The notes below the pieces were generated by a model. That model was not told the origin of the DNA. It searched no databases and saw nothing but the letters and a program-made list of their open reading frames with translations. DNA of 55,160 nucleotides from Eubacterium sp. (lineage in GTDB: Bacteria; Bacillota; Clostridia; Oscillospirales; Acutalibacteraceae), in contig JAFWKC010000113.1 of NCBI GenBank assembly GCA_017514345.1, positions 1 through 55,160 on the forward strand. Direction: 5' to 3'. The position numbers and the translations under genes were made by a program. Positions 9,172 through 15,453 of the stretch are shown one piece after another. Each line of letters opens with the position of its first letter. The stretch's first letter is position 1.

Positions 9172-9370
9172 TCGTCAAAACATATTCCGTGATTGAAGTA
9201 TTTTGCGAGCAAAATATTAATAATCACTACATATGTTTTTCCTCTCGGCGAAAGTAACGCTGTGTTCCTTTGTTGCTTCGTTATGTTTCATTCTGTGATT
9301 TCGGAGCAAGCTCAGAATAATCTGGAGCACTAAAATGCAACGGCAGTTCATACAAGCCCCAGCTACAGAC

Positions 9371-9400
9371 TTGTATTATTTGCCGTGATTGTGCTATAAT
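9371..9400 (+). promoter_or_regulatory. promoter, extended -10
   Basis: TTGTAT (9371-9376) and TATAAT (9395-9400) are separated by 18 bp, with a TG one base upstream of the -10 box. It would start a transcript near 9407, ahead of the dehydratase operon. Confidence 0.6.
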
Positions 9401-9406
9401 GAACCC

Positions 9407-9481
9407 GATAAACTGGGAGTTGGCGATAAAAATCGTAAGGGCGGTTATTAACAGCCCGCGCGCTGCGAGCCCTTATTTTTT
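9407..9481 (+). ncRNA. putative short structured RNA or leader with terminator
   Basis: About 75 nt follow a good promoter. They can form three hairpins: CCC/GGG near 9404-9417, CGAT/ATCG near 9424-9435, and a terminal TAAGGGC/GCCCTTA stem (9436-9442 with 9469-9475) followed by six T's. The last is a convincing intrinsic terminator. It could be a small RNA, or a termination-controlled leader of the operon starting at 9572. I recognise no riboswitch class. Confidence 0.4.
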
Positions 9482-9508
9482 ATTGTTGATGTATTTGAGT
9501 GTTTTTGG

Positions 9509-9537
9509 TTGATTTGATTATTAAAAAATGGTAATAT
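9509..9537 (+). promoter_or_regulatory. promoter of the dehydratase/nickel operon
   Basis: TTGATT (9509-9514) and TAATAT (9532-9537) have 17-bp spacing and lie 34 bp upstream of the first ATG. This promoter sits beyond the terminator at 9481, so the operon can be transcribed independently of the short RNA. Confidence 0.5.
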
Positions 9538-9571
9538 AAAAGCAGTAATTAATGAAAGGTTGTCGGTTATA

Positions 9572-9808
9572 ATGAGCGAGCATCATCATTCTGTCGGTGC
9601 TGAAGGTATGGACGAGCTGAAAGCATTAATGGAATATATGATTAATCACAACGCAAATCATATCGAAGAGCTTTTGCAGATTGCCGAAAAGCTTAAGGCG
9701 CACGGCAATTTGCCCGCAGGCAAAAAAACGATTGAGGCGGTTGACGAGTATAATAAAGGCAACGCGCTGCTGAAAGAGGCGCTTGGTTTTTTAGGTGATG
9801 AAAAATGA
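9572..9808 (+). CDS. small His-rich helical protein of the dehydratase/nickel operon
   Basis: This 78-aa protein starts at the ATG preceded by AAAGG; an in-frame TTG 12 nt upstream is less likely. The N-terminus carries His4-His5-His6, and His26 and His30 fall one helical turn apart, followed by His44. The rest is predicted helical and acidic. It overlaps the next gene by four bases (ATGA), so translation is probably coupled. The histidines and the CooT/CooC neighbours suggest metal handling, possibly nickel, but that is inference. I do not recognise a named family with certainty. Confidence 0.65.
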   Translation: MSEHHHSVGAEGMDELKALMEYMINHNANHIEELLQIAEKLKAHGNLPAGKKTIEAVDEYNKGNALLKEALGFLGDEK

Positions 9809-11004
9809 AGGACTTAAAGTATTTATATGAATTTGAAAACCTGTTGCAGGAGGCTAATAACGAGCTTGTTCAACAGGCAAAAAAAGACGGCAAGCTATGC
9901 CTTGGCTACACCTGCTATCATGTTCCCGAGGTTCTTCTCAACCTCCCGGGGTGCTTTTCAACAAGGCTTCGCGCGCCGAGAACGGGCTCGCTTGATATTT
10001 CAACATATTATATGAGCTCGTTTTTATGCGGATTTTCAAAGGCGCTGGTTGAAAGAGGAATAGAGGGCGGTTATCATCATCTTGACGCTCTTTTCGGAAC
10101 GGAAACCTGTTCCCAGATGAACAGAGCCTATGAGCATTTTGAACTCCTGAATTTGGTTGATAACGAAAAGTTTTTTGTTACCATTTCAGATGTTCCGTTC
10201 AAAATTATGCCGCACACCATCAAGCACTATAAACGGCAGATGCAGGAAAAGGTGCTTGATAAGCTGCACGAGGTTTACGGCGTGGATATCAGCGATGACG
10301 CTTTAAGAAAAGCCGTTGAAGAGCATAACGAGGTATGCCGCCTGATAACGGAAATCGGTGAATACAGAAAAGAGGAAAACCCGAGAATAACCGGATATGA
10401 ATTCCATGTGCTCAGTCTTATTTCCTACTGCTGCCCCAAGTATCTCATCATTGACAAGCTGAGAGAAACGGCTCAGGAACTGAAAACGAGGGTCCCGGAT
10501 GAAAAAAAGAACTACCGGGCTAAGATTGTTGTTGTCGGCTCCGAAATGGACGACCCCGATTTCACCAAGCTGATTGAGGATTCCGGTGCGCTGGTTGTTG
10601 CAGACCGTTTCTGTTTCGGCTCTCTTCCCGGCAGGGAGGAGATTCATCTCACCGATGACGGCGATGTTCTGGAGCAGATTATTGTTCACTATATGAAAAC
10701 CTGCCAGTGTCCAAGATATATGTCGCAGGACAAGGTACAGGGCAGGCGCGATTATGTGAAAAAGCTTGTGGAGGACTATCACGCCGACGGCGTTTTATAC
10801 GAGCAGCTCAAATTCTGCGAATACTGGGGATATGAAAGAGCGCTCGCTTCACATATTGTTACAAACGATTTCGGTATTCCGTCCGTATGCGTTGACCGTC
10901 AATACACGGCAAACGCCTCCGGTCAGTTAAGAACAAGGGTTCAGGCATTTGTTGAAAGCCTGGAGATAAAGAAAATTCAAAGAGAAAAGGAGCAGGCAAA
11001 ATGA
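9805..11004 (+). CDS. 2-hydroxyacyl-CoA dehydratase-like subunit (HgdB/FldB family)
   Basis: The 399-aa length and pattern fit one [4Fe-4S] subunit of the 2-hydroxyacyl-CoA dehydratase family (PF06050). Candidate cluster ligands are Cys37 in a YTCYHVPE motif, Cys75 in LCGFSKAL, Cys102 in TETCSQ, and the Cys of the C-terminal LKFCEYWGYE motif. Family members either dehydrate 2-hydroxyacyl-CoA by a ketyl-radical mechanism after one-electron activation by an ATPase, or, as double-cubane-cluster proteins, reduce small molecules. It overlaps both neighbours by 4 bases, which implies a 1:1 complex with the next gene product. No CoA-transferase or acyl-CoA dehydrogenase lies nearby, so a classical amino-acid fermentation role is not supported; the substrate is unknown. 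Confidence 0.8.
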   Translation: MKDLKYLYEFENLLQEANNELVQQAKKDGKLCLGYTCYHVPEVLLNLPGCFSTRLRAPRTGSLDISTYYMSSFLCGFSKALVERGIEGGYHHLDALFGTETCSQMNRAYEHFELLNLVDNEKFFVTISDVPFKIMPHTIKHYKRQMQEKVLDKLHEVYGVDISDDALRKAVEEHNEVCRLITEIGEYRKEENPRITGYEFHVLSLISYCCPKYLIIDKLRETAQELKTRVPDEKKNYRAKIVVVGSEMDDPDFTKLIEDSGALVVADRFCFGSLPGREEIHLTDDGDVLEQIIVHYMKTCQCPRYMSQDKVQGRRDYVKKLVEDYHADGVLYEQLKFCEYWGYERALASHIVTNDFGIPSVCVDRQYTANASGQLRTRVQAFVESLEIKKIQREKEQAK

Positions 11005-12572
11005 GTCTAAAATCAAAGCTTAAAAATCTTTGGCGCAACGAGCCGAGCAGACTCGGAGATTTGCACGAGGATAAAACAGGACTGCTCAAACACAGAGAGT
11101 GGCGCGGTATATCGGACACAATGTATGACTACTACCGCTGGCTGATAACATGGAAAGATGTTATTGTGATGGCGGGAAAGGCGCCTGTTTCAACGGTTAA
11201 GGGTCTTGCAAACTATCGCTGGATGGCAAGTTATCTTTCTGCGCCCGCATGGGTTGACAGACATACGGAGGGGCTGAGAGGTCCTCAGCTCAGAATCACC
11301 CATCTTCATATGAATATGCTTGTGAAACCGACAACGGATTTAATTAATTTTCTTTTGACGAATGACAGACATTTTCACGAGCATTCCAAATGGGCGGACA
11401 AAACCGTCAATGTGGATGAAATCTTTTCATCCGAGTTTATTGCAGGTTTTCCGAATTTAAGGGACAACCATGTGACAACCATTCCGATTTTCCTGACCTC
11501 AATGGTTGACCAGAACATAACGCCTCCGTATCTTGATATTACGGAAAGCTACGGTGTTCCCGCAGATGTTTGCCCCCTCCCCTCCGCTGAGGCAGGCGTT
11601 GCCATCAACGATGATTATCCGCTTATCGGAAAATGCGCGCTGACTTGTAATATGCCCTGCGACGGCTCGATTATCAACTCATCATACATAGACAGAAGAT
11701 TTAATATTCCGACTCAGGTTATCAATGTTCCTCTGCGCTACAACGGTGAGGATGTTCAGGAATACGCTGTTGATGAGATTAAATCCGCGATTCAGTTTGT
11801 GGAAGAGCAAACCGGCGAAAAATGGGACTGGGACCACTTCTTCAAGGCAATGAAGCAGTATAATCAGCAGACCGAATATGAAATTCAGAAATGGGAGGTT
11901 AACAAAACCGATTATCCTCAGATGACAGGCGCGACCTTCTGGCTTTACAGACTGTTTTATTTTCACATTTCAGGCGGTATGGACAACCGTTTCTTAAAGA
12001 CCGATAAAAAGGTCAATAAGCTGATGATGAACGCATATGAAAAGCAGACAAAATGCTCAAAGGAAATGCGTCACAGAGCAATTGTATGGTCCTGCCCCGC
12101 AAACTACTATACAAGCCTTGCGAACTGGCTTGAAAACTGTTGGGGCGTTAATGTCGTTATGGATATGGAAACCATGATTTCCTATTATATGTACGACACC
12201 GAGGACAAGGAAAAAGCGCTCGGCACGCTGGCAAAAACGCTTCAGCGAACAACCATGCGCAAACACACTAAGGGCGGTTATGCAAATGTTGTTGACGAGC
12301 TCTGGAGAATTGTTGAGGAATTCAATGCCGACATGGTTATTATGTATGACCAGATTTCCTGCAAGGGAATGGACGGATTGAACGGAATTTTTGACGACCA
12401 GGCAAGAGAACATAATGTCAGCTTTATCTGGGTGCCTCAGGACCTGATGGACCCGCGCACAATTTCAAGAAGAGATATGCGCGAACATATCAACAAATAT
12501 ATGACAACCGTTCTTCAGGAAGAGCCCGTTGACCCGACATTAGTGGATTTTGACGATACATTAGCATGGTAA
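11001..12572 (+). CDS. 2-hydroxyacyl-CoA dehydratase-like subunit, second (HgdA-like, long form)
   Basis: At 523 aa it is about 100 residues longer than typical HgdA/FldC subunits, mainly because of an N-terminal extension (residues 1-95) rich in Trp, Tyr and Arg. The central part has a cysteine group (VCPLP, GKCALTCNMPCDG, about residues 190-220) and a later WSCPANYY motif. The C-terminal third has MVIMYDQISCKGMDG, in the place where family members carry the last cluster cysteine. The start overlaps the upstream stop (ATGA). It probably pairs with the 399-aa subunit and receives electrons from the activator encoded next. The unusual Cys pattern leaves open a cluster other than a plain [4Fe-4S]. 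Confidence 0.75.
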   Translation: MSLKSKLKNLWRNEPSRLGDLHEDKTGLLKHREWRGISDTMYDYYRWLITWKDVIVMAGKAPVSTVKGLANYRWMASYLSAPAWVDRHTEGLRGPQLRITHLHMNMLVKPTTDLINFLLTNDRHFHEHSKWADKTVNVDEIFSSEFIAGFPNLRDNHVTTIPIFLTSMVDQNITPPYLDITESYGVPADVCPLPSAEAGVAINDDYPLIGKCALTCNMPCDGSIINSSYIDRRFNIPTQVINVPLRYNGEDVQEYAVDEIKSAIQFVEEQTGEKWDWDHFFKAMKQYNQQTEYEIQKWEVNKTDYPQMTGATFWLYRLFYFHISGGMDNRFLKTDKKVNKLMMNAYEKQTKCSKEMRHRAIVWSCPANYYTSLANWLENCWGVNVVMDMETMISYYMYDTEDKEKALGTLAKTLQRTTMRKHTKGGYANVVDELWRIVEEFNADMVIMYDQISCKGMDGLNGIFDDQAREHNVSFIWVPQDLMDPRTISRRDMREHINKYMTTVLQEEPVDPTLVDFDDTLAW

Positions 12573-12618
12573 CATCCATTTGACTGAATTAAAACACCAT
12601 CTGAAAAGGAGATAAAAA

Positions 12619-13413
12619 ATGAAATATTTCGGAGGCTGCGATGTAGGCTCAACCTACACAAAATGCGTGATTCTTGATGAAGAGGGCAATATGGTTGCCA
12701 ATGTTACAAACAGAAGTAAAATCAATCCTGTTCAGTCGGCTGAAATAGCGCTGAACGACGCTGTTTCCCAGGTTGAAGGATTGAGCTCGGCAAAGGATTT
12801 ATCATACCTTGTCGGAACAGGATACGGCAGAAACAAGGTTCCCTTTGCCGATGAAAATATCAGCGAGATTTCCTGCCACGCAATGGGAGTTCATGTTACA
12901 AACCCCAATGTAAAAGCCATTATTGATATCGGCGGACAGGATGTGAAAGGCATTGCCATTGATACCGACGGAACCGTTAAAAACTTTGCCATGAACGATA
13001 AATGCGCTGCCGGAACAGGCCGTTTTTATGAGGCGATGGCAAATGCTTTTGAAATGACATTACCCGAATTTTCAAAGCTTTCCCTTCAGGCAAAAAACAC
13101 CATTCCGATTACGGCACAGTGCACTGTTTTTGCAGAGAGCGAGGTAATTTCTCTTGTCGGTGAAGGAAAGCCGATGGATGAAATAGCCGCAGGCATTCAG
13201 CTTGCTGTTGCCAAAAGATGCTTTGTGATGGCAAAAAAAGCGGGCGCAACAGACAGTATCACCCTAACAGGCGGCTGCGCAAAGAACGACGGCTTAAAGC
13301 AGGCGATTGAAAAAGTGCTCAAAATCAAGGTTGTTGAGCTGAAAACCGACCCGCAGTTAATGGGCGCGCTCGGCGCTGCTGAATATGCAAGACAGAAAGG
13401 AATGGCAAAATAA
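12619..13413 (+). CDS. 2-hydroxyacyl-CoA dehydratase activator ATPase (HgdC/FldI family)
   Basis: This 264-aa protein belongs to the BadF/BadG/BcrA/BcrD ATPase family. It has the phosphate-binding GGCDVGSTYTK motif at the N-terminus, the IDIGGQDVK motif (about 102-110) and the two subunit-bridging cluster cysteines, Cys129 (DKCAAGTGRF) and Cys168 (AQCTVFAESEV). In this family a homodimer holds one [4Fe-4S] cluster between the subunits and drives one-electron transfer into the dehydratase with ATP hydrolysis. A GAAAAGGAG ribosome site precedes the ATG. Its presence shows that the two upstream proteins are ATP-activated. Confidence 0.9.
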   Translation: MKYFGGCDVGSTYTKCVILDEEGNMVANVTNRSKINPVQSAEIALNDAVSQVEGLSSAKDLSYLVGTGYGRNKVPFADENISEISCHAMGVHVTNPNVKAIIDIGGQDVKGIAIDTDGTVKNFAMNDKCAAGTGRFYEAMANAFEMTLPEFSKLSLQAKNTIPITAQCTVFAESEVISLVGEGKPMDEIAAGIQLAVAKRCFVMAKKAGATDSITLTGGCAKNDGLKQAIEKVLKIKVVELKTDPQLMGALGAAEYARQKGMAK

Positions 13414-13414
13414 A

Positions 13415-13579
13415 ATGAAACTATTAAAGGCTATCTTGATTATTCTGGCAGTTTTGTTTTCATTTTTTGTTATCACCTTTTCAATCTACTACACAAACAG
13501 CGATATGAAACTTGTCAGAAAAATATACGATAAACTGCAGCCGTATTACGACAATCTGAAGAAAGATAAGAAGTTATAA
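13415..13579 (+). CDS. small single-pass membrane protein
   Basis: A 54-aa protein starts at the ATG just after the activator stop. One hydrophobic segment (about residues 4-26) is followed by a basic, Tyr-rich helix. An alternative start upstream would lie inside the activator gene. It lies within the tightly packed operon. The family is unknown; it could anchor the complex at the membrane. Confidence 0.55.
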   Translation: MKLLKAILIILAVLFSFFVITFSIYYTNSDMKLVRKIYDKLQPYYDNLKKDKKL

Positions 13580-13581
13580 TT

Positions 13582-13770
13582 ATGTGTTTATCAACCGCTT
13601 ATAAAAACAAAATATCCGAAGAAACTGCCATAATGAACAATGTTATGGAAATTGAATGTTCTGATAATCAGATAATATTGATTGATTTAATGGGCAGAAG
13701 ATGCTCAGTTGAAGGCTCGCTTCTTAAAGCAAGCCTGACGGACGGATATGTTATACTCAAAACGGATTAA
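13582..13770 (+). CDS. CooT-family nickel-binding protein
   Basis: This 62-aa protein starts Met-Cys and has the beta-barrel pattern of CooT (Cys2, then an alternating hydrophobic pattern ending YVILK). In CooT, Cys2 of the dimer binds nickel, and in Rhodospirillum the gene lies with cooC and cooJ for CO dehydrogenase maturation. It lies two bases after the membrane-protein gene and two bases before the CooC-like gene, so nickel delivery within this operon is likely. No CO dehydrogenase gene is present in the window. Confidence 0.75.
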   Translation: MCLSTAYKNKISEETAIMNNVMEIECSDNQIILIDLMGRRCSVEGSLLKASLTDGYVILKTD

Positions 13771-13772
13771 AA

Positions 13773-14540
13773 ATGAAAGAAACCAAGACAACAATTATTG
13801 CCCTCGTCGGAAAAGGCGGAGTCGGCAAAACCTCATTGTCGGCAATAACCGTTCGCCTTCTCTCGGAGGCTTATCCCGATAAAAGAATACTTGCCATCGA
13901 CGCCGACCCGGCAGTCGGTCTTTCAACTGCGCTCGGAATTGAAATAAGCTCAACCGTTGATGATATCAGAAAATCATTTGTTCAGACCGTTGAAGGCGGA
14001 AATAAAAACGCCGCTATTGAACTTTTGGGCGAAGCAAAATATCAGATGTTTGACGCGCTTGTTGAAATCGGAAACATTTCTTTTCTTGCTATCGGACGCC
14101 CCGAAAGCGCTGGATGCTATTGCAAGGTTAACGCATATCTCAAAGAAATCATTTCAATGATTGCCGATAATTTTGATTTTGTTGTTATCGACGGGGAGGC
14201 GGGAATTGAACAGGTTAACCGAAGGGTTATGGAAAAAGTAACGCATTTGGTTCTTGTTTCGGACGCAAGCCGAAAGGGCTTGCAGGTTATTCAGACAATT
14301 CACAAGGTTGCACAAGAGCTTGTTATGTTTGATAAAACGGGCGTAATCATCAACAGAATGCCCGATATGCAGCTTAAAGATAGCCTGGATACAGGCGGAC
14401 TTGAACTGCTCACCTGCATTGGCGACGACAAAGATATGGCGCTGAACGATATGAGGGGCGATAGTGTTTACAAGCTTTCTGAAAATTCCCCCGTTGTTCT
14501 TAAAACAAAAGAGGCGCTGAAAAAACTGAAGGTACTGTAA
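13773..14540 (+). CDS. CooC-type nickel-insertion ATPase
   Basis: The 255-aa protein is a MinD/CooC-type P-loop ATPase with a deviant Walker A motif GKGGVGKT (residues 13-20) and a DADPAVGLS motif (43-51). A Cys-x-Cys pair (Cys115, Cys117) in SAGCYCKVN matches the nickel-binding CxC of CooC. CooC and AcsF load nickel into CO dehydrogenase or acetyl-CoA synthase using ATP. Here the only acetyl-CoA-synthase-like gene is the short one immediately downstream, so that protein or the dehydratase-like pair may be the client. Confidence 0.85.
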   Translation: MKETKTTIIALVGKGGVGKTSLSAITVRLLSEAYPDKRILAIDADPAVGLSTALGIEISSTVDDIRKSFVQTVEGGNKNAAIELLGEAKYQMFDALVEIGNISFLAIGRPESAGCYCKVNAYLKEIISMIADNFDFVVIDGEAGIEQVNRRVMEKVTHLVLVSDASRKGLQVIQTIHKVAQELVMFDKTGVIINRMPDMQLKDSLDTGGLELLTCIGDDKDMALNDMRGDSVYKLSENSPVVLKTKEALKKLKVL

Positions 14541-14547
14541 CTGTATT

Positions 14548-15261
14548 ATGAAGCTATATGATGAATGCTTTAACGGAGTCGGCAAAATTATTGAAAGCCA
14601 CTGCGTAATGAAGCTTGAATTCAACAATTCTTCTACCTGGAAGAGCTCCGATAAAAACCGGATAATTTTTCAAAACGACACGGCGTATGAACTCGGATCG
14701 GGAACGCTTCCTGCCGTAAGCAGCGTGGCGTTTACCGACAGGAAGGATTATATTCCTGGTGACGAAATCCTTCTGATTGGTGATGACTTGTGCGATATCA
14801 AAGCCGATTCACCTTTTGCGCGAATTGCGCTGATTCGTGTTAATGAAAAAGAAATGGGAACGGGTGAAAAGCTCTATCAGACAATAAGAAAAATCGAATA
14901 TGCCCGATATCACATTAATCCCGAGGGATATATGATGAGAATATCCGCTTTTACCCACAGAGAAGCTGTAAGGGTGAGCAAACAAGCAATAAAAAACGGC
15001 ATCAGCTTTTCGGATATCGGCAAGCTATTCATTGAGGAATACAAAAAACAGCCCCAGGTTGAAGCGGTTAAGCTCCTCTTTGTTACCGCTAAGAATTTTC
15101 CGTATGAAACGCTTGAGGCAATCATGCAAAAATCGGAAAACATAACAACCGCTCTGGACCACATAATGAAAGACATAAACATGAACTGCTCCACCTGTTC
15201 GCTTAAAACCGTCTGCGAAGAGGTCGAAGCACTGTGTGAAAAAGATTTCAAAAGATATTAA
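14548..15261 (+). CDS. miniature acetyl-CoA synthase-like protein
   Basis: The 237-aa sequence follows the first part of the CdhC/AcsB acetyl-CoA synthase core: GKIIES near the N-terminus, GDEILLIGDDL (about 71-81), an SPFARIALIRV strand, YMMRISAFTHREAVRVSKQ and DIGKLFIEEYK. It ends with CSTCSLKTVCEEVEALC, at the place where true acetyl-CoA synthase has its A-cluster CTLC motif. The remaining half, with the last nickel ligands, is absent, and the gene closes cleanly with a stop and terminator, so it is not obviously broken. The four cysteines could hold a [4Fe-4S] or nickel site. It is probably a nickel-containing or scaffold partner of this operon; catalysis of acetyl-CoA synthesis is unlikely. 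Confidence 0.65.
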   Translation: MKLYDECFNGVGKIIESHCVMKLEFNNSSTWKSSDKNRIIFQNDTAYELGSGTLPAVSSVAFTDRKDYIPGDEILLIGDDLCDIKADSPFARIALIRVNEKEMGTGEKLYQTIRKIEYARYHINPEGYMMRISAFTHREAVRVSKQAIKNGISFSDIGKLFIEEYKKQPQVEAVKLLFVTAKNFPYETLEAIMQKSENITTALDHIMKDINMNCSTCSLKTVCEEVEALCEKDFKRY

Positions 15262-15285
15262 AGCATTACCTCGGTAATGCTTTTT
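15261..15285 (+). terminator. terminator of the dehydratase/nickel operon
   Basis: A 10-bp perfect stem (15261-15270 with 15273-15282) runs into five T's. It starts on the last base of the stop codon. Confidence 0.85.
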
Positions 15286-15387
15286 AGTATTTTGGCTTGT
15301 ATCGGAATACCCTCAGGCGCGAAAAACGCCTTCCCAAACCGCTGCAGCGAAAGACATTTTGATTGCCTGTACAGCCAATTAAATCAA

Positions 15388-15416
15388 TTGCATTTTCTTT
15401 TGTATTGAATTATAAT
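15388..15416 (+). promoter_or_regulatory. promoter of the GH78 gene
   Basis: TTGCAT (15388-15393) and TATAAT (15411-15416) have 17-bp spacing. The upstream in-frame ATG at 15415 overlaps the -10 box and so cannot be the translation start. Confidence 0.75.
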
Positions 15417-15453
15417 GAATCCGACAAATCGACCTCTATTGGAGAATAGCGCT

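Noticed and set aside
9805-12572. Classical amino-acid fermentation dehydratase (HadBC/HgdAB/FldBC)
   Set aside because: No CoA-transferase, dehydrogenase or acyl-CoA dehydrogenase is adjacent, and the neighbours are nickel-maturation genes; kept only as a family-level call.
15415-15453. Earlier ATG for the GH78 gene
   Set aside because: It overlaps the -10 hexamer (15411-15416), so it would not lie in the transcript; the ATG at 15454 has a ribosome site.
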